Source: Sphingobium sp. YR768 (lineage in GTDB: Bacteria; Pseudomonadota; Alphaproteobacteria; Sphingomonadales; Sphingomonadaceae). Taken from it: a DNA stretch of 51,814 bases. Below, one piece after another: positions 41,390 through 50,480 of this stretch. The translations under genes were made by a program, and so were the position numbers. Each line of letters begins with the position of its first letter. Within the stretch, counting starts at the first letter, position 1. The notes under the pieces were generated by a model. The model had not been told where the DNA came from, did no database searches, and saw nothing but the letters and a program-made list of their open reading frames with translations. The stretch is from positions 1 to 51,814 of the forward strand of contig NZ_FOGE01000029.1 of NCBI RefSeq assembly GCF_900111125.1. Direction: 5' to 3'.

Positions 41390-43041
41390 GCCGGATCGAC
41401 AATAGCCGCATCATCAAGCCCGCCACGGGCACGGAACTGAGCGCCAAAAGCTGGCTGACCGAAGCGCCGTTGCGGATGCTGATGAACAATCTGCATCCCG
41501 ATGTGGCGGAAAAGCCGGAGGAACTGGTCGTCTATGGCGGCATCGGCCGGGCGGCGCGCGACTGGGAAAGCTATGACAGGATCGTCGAGACGCTGAAGCG
41601 GCTGGAGGACGACCAGACATTGCTTATCCAGTCGGGCAAGCCGGTGGGCGTGTTTCGCACCCATGCGGATGCGCCCCGCGTGCTGATCGCCAACAGCAAT
41701 CTGGTGCCCAAATGGGCCAATTGGGAGCATTTTGCCGAACTGGATCGCAAGGGGCTGGCCATGTACGGCCAGATGACGGCGGGTAGCTGGATCTATATCG
41801 GCACGCAGGGGATCGTACAGGGCACCTATGAGACGTTCGTGGAGATGGGGCGCCAGCATTATGGCGGCGACCTGTCGGGTCGATGGCTGCTGACGGCGGG
41901 TCTGGGCGGCATGGGCGGCGCGCAGCCGCTGGCCGCGGTGATGGCGGGCGCATCCTGCCTTGCGATCGAATGCCAGCCGAGCCGGATCGAGATGCGCTTG
42001 CGCACCGGCTATCTGGACCGGGCGACCGACAATCTGGACGAGGCGCTGGAGCTGGTGACGAATGCCAAGACGCCGCTGTCCGTCGGTCTGCTCGGCAATG
42101 CCGCCGAACTGTTGCCGATCATCCATGCGCGCGGGGTGCGGCCCGATTTGCTGACCGACCAGACGTCGGCGCATGATCCGGTCAATGGCTATCTGCCCAT
42201 TGGCTGGACGCTGGACCAGTGGTTCTCAAAGCGAGAAAGCGACCCGGCATCGGTCGCGGCGGCGGCCAAGGCGAGCATGGCGCAACATGTCCGCGCGATG
42301 CTGGCCTTTCAGGCGGACGGCGTGCCGACCACCGATTATGGCAATAATATCCGGCAGGTGGCGAAGGATGAAGGGGTCGAAAATGCGTTCGACTTTCCCG
42401 GCTTCGTTCCCGCTTATATCCGGCCGCTCTTCTGCCGGGGCGTGGGGCCGTTCCGCTGGGCGGCGCTGTCGGGCGACCCGGAAGATATTTATCGCACCGA
42501 CGCCAAGGTGAAGGAATTGTTGCCGGATAACACGCATCTGCACCGCTGGCTGGACATGGCGCGCGAGCGTATCCAGTTTCAGGGCTTGCCGGCGCGTATC
42601 TGCTGGGTGGGGCTGGGCGATCGGCACCGGCTGGGGCTGGCCTTCAACGAGATGGTGGCGAAGGGGGAATTGAAGGCCCCGGTGGTGATCGGCCGCGATC
42701 ATCTGGATAGCGGATCGGTCGCCTCGCCCAATCGCGAGACGGAAGCGATGCGCGACGGATCAGACGCGGTGAGCGACTGGCCTTTGCTTAACGCGCTGCT
42801 CAACACCGCGTCGGGCGCGACATGGGTGTCGCTGCATCATGGTGGCGGCGTGGGCATGGGCTATTCGCAGCATAGCGGCATGGTGATCGTGGCGGACGGC
42901 ACGGAGGCGGCAGCGCGGCGGCTGGAGCGGGTGCTGTGGAACGACCCGGCGACCGGGGTGATGCGCCATGCCGATGCGGGCTATGCCATCGCGCAGGATT
43001 GTGCGCGGGCGCAGGGGCTGGACCTGCCGGCGATCCTGTGA
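41386..43041 (+). CDS. hutU: Urocanate hydratase HutU
   Basis: A 551-residue NAD-dependent urocanase converting urocanate to imidazolonepropionate. Typical segments are GKPVGVFRTHADAPRVLIAN, GRWLLTAGLGGMGGAQPLAA (NAD-binding), LLTDQTSAHDPVNGYLPIGW, PLFCRGVGPFRWAALSGDP (conserved active-site Cys) and GATWVSLHHGGGVGMGYSQH. Length is normal for the family. Its start overlaps hutG and its stop overlaps the GTG of hutD. Confidence 0.95.
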   Translation: MSRIDNSRIIKPATGTELSAKSWLTEAPLRMLMNNLHPDVAEKPEELVVYGGIGRAARDWESYDRIVETLKRLEDDQTLLIQSGKPVGVFRTHADAPRVLIANSNLVPKWANWEHFAELDRKGLAMYGQMTAGSWIYIGTQGIVQGTYETFVEMGRQHYGGDLSGRWLLTAGLGGMGGAQPLAAVMAGASCLAIECQPSRIEMRLRTGYLDRATDNLDEALELVTNAKTPLSVGLLGNAAELLPIIHARGVRPDLLTDQTSAHDPVNGYLPIGWTLDQWFSKRESDPASVAAAAKASMAQHVRAMLAFQADGVPTTDYGNNIRQVAKDEGVENAFDFPGFVPAYIRPLFCRGVGPFRWAALSGDPEDIYRTDAKVKELLPDNTHLHRWLDMARERIQFQGLPARICWVGLGDRHRLGLAFNEMVAKGELKAPVVIGRDHLDSGSVASPNRETEAMRDGSDAVSDWPLLNALLNTASGATWVSLHHGGGVGMGYSQHSGMVIVADGTEAAARRLERVLWNDPATGVMRHADAGYAIAQDCARAQGLDLPAIL

Positions 43042-43556
43042 CGCCCGGGGTGTCGCCGATCGTCAGGCTGCGGGATTGTCCGTCGGTGCCGTGGCTGAAC
43101 GGTGGCGGGACGACCCGGCTGCTGTGGAGCGATGCGGACGGGCAGAGCGGTTTCGACCGGCGGATCAGCATTGCGACCATAAAGGGGCCCGGTCCGTTCA
43201 CGCTGTTGCCGGGCGTCGACCGGTCGCTGCTGCTGTTCGACGGGGACGGGCTGGAGCTGGACGTGGATGGGCACCGCCTGTCGTTGTCGCGATCGATGCC
43301 GTTGGTCTTTTCCGGCGAGCAGGCGGTGCATGTTCCGGCAGGTCAGGCGTCCGTCCGGGTGCTCAACGTGATGACGCGCCGCGCGCGCTGGACGCACTGG
43401 CTGCGTTATGGCGATGATGGTGCGGCCGATGCGGACCGCCATGTCCTGTTGGCGGATGGGCCAGCAGGATCGGGCATGGAAGCGGGCGACATGGTCACAA
43501 CGGCGGAGGGATTAGCGGTAGCGCATATCGGGTTCCAGCCGCGCGACCTTTCATAG
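43038..43556 (+). CDS. hutD: HutD-family cupin protein
   Basis: A 172-residue HutD/Ves-type bicupin. Recognisable parts are VPWLNGGGTTRLLW (residues 17-30), FDRRISIATIKGPGPFTLLP and FSGEQAVHVPAGQASVRVLNVM. HutD is usually linked to hut operons, where it is thought to tune the pathway by binding formylglutamate or a related product; it is not a pathway enzyme. The start is GTG 43038, overlapping the hutU stop; another GTG at 43050 is possible. It ends the hut operon 10 bases from the convergent beta-helix gene. Confidence 0.88.
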   Translation: MTPGVSPIVRLRDCPSVPWLNGGGTTRLLWSDADGQSGFDRRISIATIKGPGPFTLLPGVDRSLLLFDGDGLELDVDGHRLSLSRSMPLVFSGEQAVHVPAGQASVRVLNVMTRRARWTHWLRYGDDGAADADRHVLLADGPAGSGMEAGDMVTTAEGLAVAHIGFQPRDLS

Positions 43557-43566
43557 CGATGGCGGA

Positions 43567-45108
43567 TCAGCGCCGGACTTCGAAGATTGACATGGGACGG
43601 GCCTGTTTGATGTCCACCGGTGCCGCAAGTTCCCGCTGCAACATGGACAGCATCCAGCTGCGATGGTGGATCAGATAATCCGAAAAGCCATCGGGCTTTG
43701 CCGGATCGAAGGTCGGCACCTGCCAGTCGGCCGGTTGTTCCTGATAGGGGATGACGGGTTGCCCCACGCCATCCTCGGGCAGGTCGATGTGGCGGCCGAG
43801 ATAGCTGTTGCCCACGAAGCGGAAATATTGCGCCGGGGCGAAGCCGGGCTGGATCAGATAATCCGGCCCGCTGCGTCCGCTTTCCCGGCCATAGCGCGCC
43901 GTGCCCGCAACCTTGAACAGGTTGTTCTGGACCCGGACGTCGCGCGCCCAGCCATCCCAATTGGTGGCGATCACCATCTGCACGTCCAGCGCCTTGCCGA
44001 CATGGACGACATTTTTCTCGATCAGCACGTCGGACACATTGCCCGCAATCTGGAAGATGCGGGTGCCGTCATTGCGGCTGACGTTGAAGCGGGCGACGGT
44101 GCCGCGATTGCCCAGATTGTCGGTGTCGGACTGTTTGGGCGAACAGACGAGCAGGAAGCCGCCGGCATTGTCGTGGCTGTAATTGTAGAGAAAAGTGGTG
44201 CGCCGCGAGTTGAAATCGGAATCGAAGCCCTGCCCGTCATAGCGGGTGACGGTATAGGCGGCTTCGTTGAGCTGGATCAGGCTGTTGTCGGTGCTCCATT
44301 GCCAGATGCCCGCGCTGTAGCCGGGTGCGCGGCCGCCGGCATAGCGCACGATATTATGTTCGATCAGCGTGCCGTCCGTCCCGCGCGGGACGATCCCGTC
44401 GCCGCCGATATCCTCGACATAATTGTCGCGGATCACGACATTTTCGCTGGGGAACCAGTTGGCGGACGTGACACGGTCGCTGATCCCGGCAATGCCGGAC
44501 CGGTCGACCCGCCAGACGATGTTGCGCTCTATCGCCAGATCCTGAAAGCGGGTGGCGAGTTTCGGCCCGATGGCGCGGAAGACGATCCCGCCATTATCTT
44601 TGCGATCATTGGTGCCGCGCACGTCATGCACATACATGTCGGTGATGCGGATGCCGCGCGTCACGCCCCGGTCCTGCGCGGACACCAGCACGCCGAAACG
44701 CTGGGCGGGGGTGGGCGCGTCGTTCGTCACCTCCAGCCCGCTTATCGTGACATATTCGGCATTCATCACGCCCACGCCATGGGGGGATACGCCGCCCGCA
44801 TCGATGCGCGGGCGCGGGCCACCGCCGGCCGCCGCGATAACGATCTGGGCATAGGCCGCGCCGGATCGCGTCAGGGTCAGCGGTTCCTTCCAGACGGAAC
44901 CGGCCGCCAGCATCACCCGGTCGCCCGGCTTCAGCGCAAAATTCCCGACCCGCGCGAGTGAACGCCAGGGCTGGTCCACTTTGGTTCCGGCGAAGCGATC
45001 GTCGCCCTTTGCGGAATCGACATAATAGGTTTCGGCATGAACGGGAGAAAAAGCGGCGATCAACGGCACGGTGGCGAGAAGGGATGCTGTTGCAAGGGAC
45101 TTCAGCAA
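43567..45108 (-). CDS. Secreted right-handed parallel beta-helix protein
   Basis: A 513-residue exported protein. The start appears to be TTG 45108 with GGAG upstream, followed by a signal peptide (LATASLLATVPLIAAFSPVHA) and the N-cap TYYVDSAKGDDRFAGTKVDQPW typical of pectate-lyase-like beta-helix proteins. Repeating beta-helix coils follow, for example VMNAEYVTISGLEVTNDAP, ATRFQDLAIERNIVWRVDRS, SENVVIRDNYVEDIGGDG and SDVLIEKNVVHVGKALDV. Such proteins are often polysaccharide lyases or hydrolases, but no catalytic set is evident to me, so activity is open. It is divergent from the antiporter gene, and not obviously part of hut. Confidence 0.8.
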   Translation of the reverse strand: MLKSLATASLLATVPLIAAFSPVHAETYYVDSAKGDDRFAGTKVDQPWRSLARVGNFALKPGDRVMLAAGSVWKEPLTLTRSGAAYAQIVIAAAGGGPRPRIDAGGVSPHGVGVMNAEYVTISGLEVTNDAPTPAQRFGVLVSAQDRGVTRGIRITDMYVHDVRGTNDRKDNGGIVFRAIGPKLATRFQDLAIERNIVWRVDRSGIAGISDRVTSANWFPSENVVIRDNYVEDIGGDGIVPRGTDGTLIEHNIVRYAGGRAPGYSAGIWQWSTDNSLIQLNEAAYTVTRYDGQGFDSDFNSRRTTFLYNYSHDNAGGFLLVCSPKQSDTDNLGNRGTVARFNVSRNDGTRIFQIAGNVSDVLIEKNVVHVGKALDVQMVIATNWDGWARDVRVQNNLFKVAGTARYGRESGRSGPDYLIQPGFAPAQYFRFVGNSYLGRHIDLPEDGVGQPVIPYQEQPADWQVPTFDPAKPDGFSDYLIHHRSWMLSMLQRELAAPVDIKQARPMSIFEVRR

Positions 45109-45263
45109 AGATTCTGTCTCCGGAAAACGATGGGCACAGGCAATTTGGCGGGGTGAGCCTGAATGCCGGATGAGTGAAAGACGGTAAAAAAGTCCTTGAA
45201 AGGCTTGCCTTATCGCCTCGTCTTTTTCAACATGGCGTCTTCATCCCACATGGAGCAGAAGTT

Positions 45264-46895
45264 TTGGAGACAGTTTCGATCGTGCTTTTCCTGTTGCTGG
45301 CGGTTGTCGTCAGCGGCGCCGTATCGCGCATGGTGCCCATTGCCCTGCCCACGCCGCTGGTCCAGATCGTGCTGGGCGCGGTCATCGGCCTGTCGACGAC
45401 GCATCGCGTGACGCTCGATCCCGAACTGTTCCTGTTTTTGTTCCTGCCGCCGCTGCTGTTTCTGGATGGGTGGCGCATCCCCAAGGATGAATTGCTCAAG
45501 GACGTGTCGACCGTGGTCGAACTGGCGCTGGGGCTGGTGCTGATAACGGTGGTGGGCATGGGCCTGTTCATCCACTGGATGATCCCGGCGATGCCGCTGG
45601 CGGTCGCCTTCGCACTGGCCGCCGTCGTGTCTCCGACCGATCCGATCGCGGTGTCCGCTATCGCCGCGCGCGTGCCGATCCCCAAGCGGATGATGCACAT
45701 ATTGGAAGGGGAATCGCTGCTCAACGATGCGTCGGGTCTGGTTTGCCTGCGCTTTGCCGTCGCGGCGGCGCTGACCGGTCATTTCGCCGCAGGACCGGCG
45801 GTGCTCAATTTCCTGTGGGTGGCCGGTGGCGGGCTGGTCATCGGTGTTGCGGTCACGCTGGCGGTGACGCGGGCCAAGGCCGCTGTCACCAAGCGCTGGG
45901 GCGAGGATACCGGCTCGCAGATATTGGTCAGCCTGCTGATCCCCTTCGGCTCCTACATGGTGGCCGAACATGTCCATGCATCGGGCATCCTGGCGGCCGT
46001 CAGCGCCGGCGTGACCATGACCTTCGCGGAAATTTCCCGTCAGGCGCTGGCGGAAACGCGGATGCGCCGTAATTCGGTATGGGACATGGTGCAGTTCACG
46101 TTGAACGGCATCATCTTCGTGCTGCTGGGCGAACAATTGCCTGCGATCCTGTCGGGGGCGAAGCAGACTGTCGCCATGACCGGGCATAGTGCGCCCTGGT
46201 GGCTGGCCGCCTATATCCTGGCGATCGTCGCTGGCCTTGCGGCGCTGCGTTTCCTGTGGGTCTGGGGATCGCTCAAGCTTACCATCCTGCGCAAGCGCAA
46301 GGGGGAGGTTTTGCCCCATAGCCCCGACTGGCGCCTGATCGCCGCCATGTCCTTTGCCGGGGTGCGTGGCGCGATCACGCTGGCGGGCGTGCTGACCCTG
46401 CCGCTGGTGCTGAATGACGGCACGCCCTTCCCGGCCCGCGATCTGGCGATCTTTCTGGCGGCGGGCGTCATCATCGTCTCGCTGATCGTCGCCAGCATCG
46501 CCCTGCCGATCCTGCTGAAAGGGCTGACCATGCCGCCCGAACCGTCGAAGCAGGCGGAGGAGGACAAGGCGCGGATCGCCACGGCGCAGGCCGCCATTAC
46601 CGCGATCGAGCGGCATCAGCATGGCCTGGCCGAGGGGCATGGCGACGCGGATGTCTATGCCCAGGCGGGCGGCCGGGTGATGGATTTCTATCGCGAACGC
46701 ATCGAGGGGCTGGACGAGGCGCAGACCGACCGGGCGCGGGCGCAGGACCGGCTGCTCAGCCAATTCCGTCTGGTCGGCATCAAGGCCGAACGGGCAGCGC
46801 TCAACCAGTTGGTCCGCGCCCGGAGCATCGGCAGCCAGACCGCCAAGAAACTGACGCGGGAACTGGACCTGTCGGAAGCGCGGCATCGTGGCTGA
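45264..46895 (+). CDS. CPA1-family Na+/H+ antiporter
   Basis: About 543 residues. About 12 membrane helices cover residues 1-410 and a hydrophilic C-terminal tail follows. CPA1 motifs are LFLPPLLFLDGWRIPKDEL, VVSPTDPIAVSAIAARVP (ion-binding Asp region), HILEGESLLNDASGLV and FAGVRGAITLAGVLTLPLVL. The start is taken as TTG 45264 because GGAG lies eight bases upstream and a membrane helix begins at once; GTG 45174 would add 30 hydrophilic residues. It exchanges cytoplasmic Na+ (or K+) for protons. The reverse-strand open frame of similar length is a shadow. Confidence 0.9.
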   Translation: METVSIVLFLLLAVVVSGAVSRMVPIALPTPLVQIVLGAVIGLSTTHRVTLDPELFLFLFLPPLLFLDGWRIPKDELLKDVSTVVELALGLVLITVVGMGLFIHWMIPAMPLAVAFALAAVVSPTDPIAVSAIAARVPIPKRMMHILEGESLLNDASGLVCLRFAVAAALTGHFAAGPAVLNFLWVAGGGLVIGVAVTLAVTRAKAAVTKRWGEDTGSQILVSLLIPFGSYMVAEHVHASGILAAVSAGVTMTFAEISRQALAETRMRRNSVWDMVQFTLNGIIFVLLGEQLPAILSGAKQTVAMTGHSAPWWLAAYILAIVAGLAALRFLWVWGSLKLTILRKRKGEVLPHSPDWRLIAAMSFAGVRGAITLAGVLTLPLVLNDGTPFPARDLAIFLAAGVIIVSLIVASIALPILLKGLTMPPEPSKQAEEDKARIATAQAAITAIERHQHGLAEGHGDADVYAQAGGRVMDFYRERIEGLDEAQTDRARAQDRLLSQFRLVGIKAERAALNQLVRARSIGSQTAKKLTRELDLSEARHRG

Positions 46896-46915
46896 CAGGT
46901 CCAGATGTTCTGCAC

Positions 46916-47965
46916 TTAGGGGCAAGGATCGGGCATGTCGCGATGCACGGCCTCGATCGCGGCCAGGGCTTCATCGTTCAGGGTGACGCGCACGCTGTCG
47001 ATATCGGCCTTCAGTTGCGCCTGCGACGTCGCGCCGATGATGGTCGATGTCACGAACGGCCGGCTGTTGACATAGGCCAGCGCCAATTGGGCCGGGTCCA
47101 GACCATGGGCATGGGCGATGGCGACATAGCGGGCCGACGCCGCCGGCTGGCCCGGCAGATCGTAGCGGACGAACTGACGCGCGACATCGCGGCGCGACCC
47201 CGCCGGAATCTGCCCGCCCAGATATTTGCCGGTCAGATTACCGCCCGCCAGCGGGGAATAGGCCAGCAGGCTGACATCCTCCCGCAGGGCAAATTCGGAC
47301 AGGCCATATTCGAAGGTGCGATTGAGCAGGCTATAGGCATTCTGGATCGACGCGACGCGCGGCAGGCCCTGTTCGCGCGACAGGCGCAGATATTCCGAAA
47401 CGCCCCACGGGGTTTCGTTCGACACGCCGAAATGGCGGATTTTGCCCGCCATCACCAGATCGGCCAGCGCGCCCAGCGTCTCTTCGATCGGCACAGTCTG
47501 GTCGTTGTCGTTCAGCCGCGACAGGCCCCGACCACCGAAGGACGGCACTGGCCGGTCGGGCCAGTGAACCTGATACAGGTCGATATAATCGGTTTTCAGT
47601 CGGCGCAGACTGTCTTCCACCGCCTGTTCGATATTGCGGCGATCGAGGCGATTATTGCCATCGCGGAACTTGCGCACCGGATCGCGGGAAGGGCCCGCGA
47701 CCTTGGTCGCGACGATCATGCGGTCGCGCCCGCCGCGCCTGGCGATCCAGTTACCGATATAGGTTTCGGTCAGATATTGCGTGTCCCGACTGACCGGCGT
47801 GACCGGATAGGCTTCCGCCGTGTCGAGGAAGTTCACGCCCTCTTCAAAGGCATAGTCGAGCTGGGCATGGGCCTCCGCCTCGCTATTCTGCGATCCCCAT
47901 GTCATCGTGCCGAGGCAGATCAGGCTGACGTCGATCCCGGTCCGTCCCAGTGGGCGATAGTCCAT
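46916..47965 (-). CDS. Tas-like aldo/keto reductase
   Basis: About 349 residues of an NADP(H) aldo/keto reductase. It starts DYRPLGRTGIDVSLICLGTM, and shows FLDTAEAYPV (Asp and Tyr of the active tetrad), VATKVAGPS (Lys), YQVHWPD (His), HFGVSNETPWGV and SLLAYSPLAGGNLTGKY. VHWPDR and the long insert before it match the Tas group. The start ATG 47965 has AGAGGA seven bases upstream; ATGs at 47971 and 48001 are less likely. It ends 20 bases from the convergent antiporter gene. The substrate is unknown. Confidence 0.9.
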   Translation of the reverse strand: MDYRPLGRTGIDVSLICLGTMTWGSQNSEAEAHAQLDYAFEEGVNFLDTAEAYPVTPVSRDTQYLTETYIGNWIARRGGRDRMIVATKVAGPSRDPVRKFRDGNNRLDRRNIEQAVEDSLRRLKTDYIDLYQVHWPDRPVPSFGGRGLSRLNDNDQTVPIEETLGALADLVMAGKIRHFGVSNETPWGVSEYLRLSREQGLPRVASIQNAYSLLNRTFEYGLSEFALREDVSLLAYSPLAGGNLTGKYLGGQIPAGSRRDVARQFVRYDLPGQPAASARYVAIAHAHGLDPAQLALAYVNSRPFVTSTIIGATSQAQLKADIDSVRVTLNDEALAAIEAVHRDMPDPCP

Positions 47966-48115
47966 ATACATATCCTCTTTGCCGCAATGCGCGCCATCCA
48001 TAGCGTCTCGCCACGCGGCGGGAAGAGGCGGATCGGCGGATCAAGCGTTTCTCATGGCTTGTTGAGCGATGCTGCACGGACTGGCGCGGGAGGGTCACGA
48101 ACGCTAACAGGAGCC

Positions 48116-48619
48116 ATGCCGATAGAAATCGAACGTAAATTCCTCGTGATCGGGGATGGATGGCGCAAAGCGGCCGATGGCGGTCGGCTGTTCCGACAGG
48201 GCTATGTGACGCGCGGCAATGAGGCACAGGGCGAAAAGGCCAGCGTGCGCATTCGCCTGGCGGGGAAACGGGCATGGCTCACGCTCAAGAGCGCCCATGC
48301 CGGGATCATGCGCGACGAATATGAGTATGAGATTGCTGCCGACGACGCTGCGGAAATGCTGGAGCGGATGTGCAGCGGGCCGGTAATCGAGAAGACCCGA
48401 TATAGCGTGCCGCATGGCGGACATGTCTGGGAGGTGGATGTCTTTGCCGGAGGGGCGGCTGGACTGGTGCTGGCGGAGGTGGAACTGGAAGCGGCCGATG
48501 TGCAGGTCGACCTGCCCGACTGGGTCGGAACGGAAGTGACCGACGATCCCCGGTTCCGTAATGCCGCGATCGGACTTGAAACATCCGGCGATCGCATGAC
48601 CGAGGATGAAGACGCATGA
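48116..48619 (+). CDS. CYTH-domain protein (triphosphatase-like)
   Basis: A 167-residue CYTH (CyaB/thiamine triphosphatase) protein: PIEIERKFLVIGDGW gives the EXEXK motif at the N-terminus, and SVRIRLAGKRAWLTLKS, EYEYEIAADDA, EKTRYSVPHGGHVWEVDVF and LAEVELEA give the tunnel residues. Bacterial members hydrolyse inorganic or nucleoside triphosphates with a divalent metal. The start is ATG 48116, with AGGAG two bases upstream (tight). A longer frame to the left runs antisense through the reductase gene and is rejected. Coupled to the small downstream gene by ATGA. Confidence 0.9.
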   Translation: MPIEIERKFLVIGDGWRKAADGGRLFRQGYVTRGNEAQGEKASVRIRLAGKRAWLTLKSAHAGIMRDEYEYEIAADDAAEMLERMCSGPVIEKTRYSVPHGGHVWEVDVFAGGAAGLVLAEVELEAADVQVDLPDWVGTEVTDDPRFRNAAIGLETSGDRMTEDEDA

Positions 48620-48888
48620 ATTTCGACGACCAGCTTCAGCGCTATTTCGGTACGCGCGACATCGACGCTTTGCCTGCCGCTGCCATGACGGCGGGCATTG
48701 AAAAGATGCGGGTCGATTTCGGGCTGGAACAGGATCGGGCGCGGCGCTTTGCCTTGTGGTCGCTGCTGTTCCTGCTGGGGCAGGCGCCCGATCTGGACGC
48801 TTTCGAAGATCCGGCCGACCGGGAAGCGGCGCGCAATTTCATGGACCTGATGGATGCGGTCCCGCCCGGCGATGGCGAGGGAGCCTGA
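48616..48888 (+). CDS. Small hypothetical protein coupled to the CYTH gene
   Basis: A 90-residue, probably helical cytoplasmic protein with no signal peptide or metal motif. Central helices read RARRFALWSLLFLLG and DREAARNFMDLMDAV. It overlaps the CYTH gene by four bases, so the two are likely made together and may work as a unit. I do not recognise the family. Codon use looks like that of its neighbours, with a GC-rich third position, and the frame ends 3 bases before the convergent FAD gene, which supports it being real. Confidence 0.7.
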   Translation: MNFDDQLQRYFGTRDIDALPAAAMTAGIEKMRVDFGLEQDRARRFALWSLLFLLGQAPDLDAFEDPADREAARNFMDLMDAVPPGDGEGA

Positions 48889-48890
48889 CG

Positions 48891-50243
48891 TCAGAGCCCT
48901 TCGGCTTCGACCCAGTGCGCACCGGTGATGTGGCGGGCCAATGTCCAGACCTGTCGCCGGATATCGGGCACGGCGACGATCTCCCAATGGGCGCCCCGCG
49001 TCATCGGCCCGACCACGAACAGCCGTTCCTGCGCTTCACCGTCGCGGGTCAGGGCGCGGCCCTGCCGGTCGACATCGATCCCGATGGCCAGTTCATCCGC
49101 CCGAACCGCACCGCGTTCCGCCAGACGGCTCAGCAGGCTGTCGCTGGTACGCCGCAAATCCCCCAGCGGGCCGGTGCAATTGACGACCCGCGCGACAGGC
49201 ATTGTTTCGCCACTGGAAACCCCGCGTCGGCGGATCGTGACCGCCAGACCGTCTTGATCCGGTACCGCATCCAGAATCTTCGCGGCCATGATCGTCAGCC
49301 GTCCTTCATCACACAGCGCTTCCAGCCGCGCGGCGACCTGCGGTGCGATCCGGTGGCGGTGTACGTCCCAATAGGGGCGCAGGTGGCGCAGGAAACGCTG
49401 CCGTTCCGGCGCGGACGAAGCGCGCCACATATCTTGCGTAAAGGGGCGTAATTCATCGACGGCATTTCGCCAATCGATCTCCATGCCACGCCGACGTATC
49501 TGACGCAGCAGCGTGGATAGCGGCCCGGTCGGCTTGTCCCGACAGGCTGTGAAGGGAGGCGCCGGCGCATGGGCGTGCGGGGCCAGCCCGCGCCGGGAGA
49601 GGGCCAGGATCGATCCTTCGAACCCGCCATTGACGAGGCTGAGGATGGAATCGACGGCGGTAAGCCCGGTGCCAAGCAGCATCAGTCTGTCGTCAGGCCC
49701 AAGCCCCTCGGCCAGATCGCAACTCCAGGGATCATTGACATAGGCGACGCTGTCCAGCCCGGCAAAGGCGGGCAGGCGATGGGGCGGCAGGTTGCCGGGC
49801 GCGATCGTCGCCACATCGGCGTCCACGGTGCGGCCCGATGCCAGTATCAGCCGCACGCCATCCGGTTGGAGATGCAGGTCCACCGCTTCGTCGGCGATGA
49901 TGGTGAGGCGACCGGGCGCCGCGGGCTGCATGTCGTCCAGCAAATCGCACAGATAATCGCCATAATCGCGCCGGGTGGCGAAGCTCGTTTCGTTCCCCTT
50001 GTTCCGCGCCTTCAGCCAGGCGGCGAAATGATCGGGCTGATCGGGAAAGGGGCTCATATTGGCGGCGCGCACGTTCAGCACATGATCGGCCTGCGCCGCG
50101 CCGTAGGCCAGACCCCGACCCAGCCGATCGGATCGCCTCTCTATCAGCGTCACATGATGCGAACCGTGCCGCAGCAGGTTGATTGCCAGCAGCGTGCCGC
50201 TGAAGCCGCCTCCAACGATGGCGGTGTGACGGGCGATCAGCAT
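48891..50243 (-). CDS. FAD/NAD(P)-binding oxidoreductase-like protein
   Basis: A 450-residue protein with an N-terminal FAD Rossmann motif, HTAIVGGGFSGTLLAINLL (residues 6-24), followed by RRSDRLGRGLAYG and HVLNVRAANMSPFPDQP, typical of the NAD_binding_9/HI0933-unrelated FAD group. A second dinucleotide site is suggested by LMLLGTGLTAVDSILSLV near 197-214. Proteins of this kind often sit beside siderophore, sulfur or receptor genes and have no settled function. Here the divergent unit encodes a sulfonate-type binding protein. No strong ribosome site precedes ATG 50243, so the start is moderately sure. Confidence 0.82.
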   Translation of the reverse strand: MLIARHTAIVGGGFSGTLLAINLLRHGSHHVTLIERRSDRLGRGLAYGAAQADHVLNVRAANMSPFPDQPDHFAAWLKARNKGNETSFATRRDYGDYLCDLLDDMQPAAPGRLTIIADEAVDLHLQPDGVRLILASGRTVDADVATIAPGNLPPHRLPAFAGLDSVAYVNDPWSCDLAEGLGPDDRLMLLGTGLTAVDSILSLVNGGFEGSILALSRRGLAPHAHAPAPPFTACRDKPTGPLSTLLRQIRRRGMEIDWRNAVDELRPFTQDMWRASSAPERQRFLRHLRPYWDVHRHRIAPQVAARLEALCDEGRLTIMAAKILDAVPDQDGLAVTIRRRGVSSGETMPVARVVNCTGPLGDLRRTSDSLLSRLAERGAVRADELAIGIDVDRQGRALTRDGEAQERLFVVGPMTRGAHWEIVAVPDIRRQVWTLARHITGAHWVEAEGL

Positions 50244-50344
50244 GGATCAAGCATTTCTAATGGTTCGCGCAGCATTGCTTGTGGGACATATCTCTACTGA
50301 CGAAATAGATAAAGGGGCGATTTGATGCTTCCGGAAGGACGAGA

Positions 50345-50479
50345 ATGCGCCTGTTACGATCCCTGCTCCAACGATGGCATATGCTGTACGATGCCGCGCG
50401 GCGGGAATTGCTGCGCGATCCCACGATCATTCTGTTCGAACGGGCATCCGATTCGGGTGACGGGGCGCATGGGCGCTGA
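50345..50479 (+). CDS. 44-residue small protein upstream of a substrate-binding lipoprotein
   Basis: ATG 50345 opens a frame of 44 codons ending at TGA 50477-50479, with GGAAGGAC five bases upstream, the best ribosome site in the region. The product begins with RLLRSLLQRWHMLYDAARRE and is basic and amphipathic in the first half, acidic afterwards (FERASDSGDGAHGR). About two thirds of its third-codon positions are G or C, in line with real genes here. The substrate-binding protein starts at or just before its stop, so it is probably translated by coupling. I do not recognise the family. The other frame across this stretch is an improbable Cys-rich extension. Confidence 0.6.
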   Translation: MRLLRSLLQRWHMLYDAARRELLRDPTIILFERASDSGDGAHGR

Positions 50480-50480
50480 A

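Noticed and set aside
45210..46925. A 571-codon minus-strand frame opposite the antiporter
   Set aside because: Arg/Gln/His-rich shadow; the plus strand has all CPA1 motifs.
46943..48115. Long N-terminal extension of the CYTH protein
   Set aside because: It runs antisense through the aldo/keto reductase gene; the EXEXK motif must be near the N-terminus, matching ATG 48116.
50322..50480. Cys-rich N-terminal extension of the sulfonate-binding protein
   Set aside because: The lipoprotein signal starts at 50481 (or 50469), and the same stretch codes a better-supported small protein in another frame.
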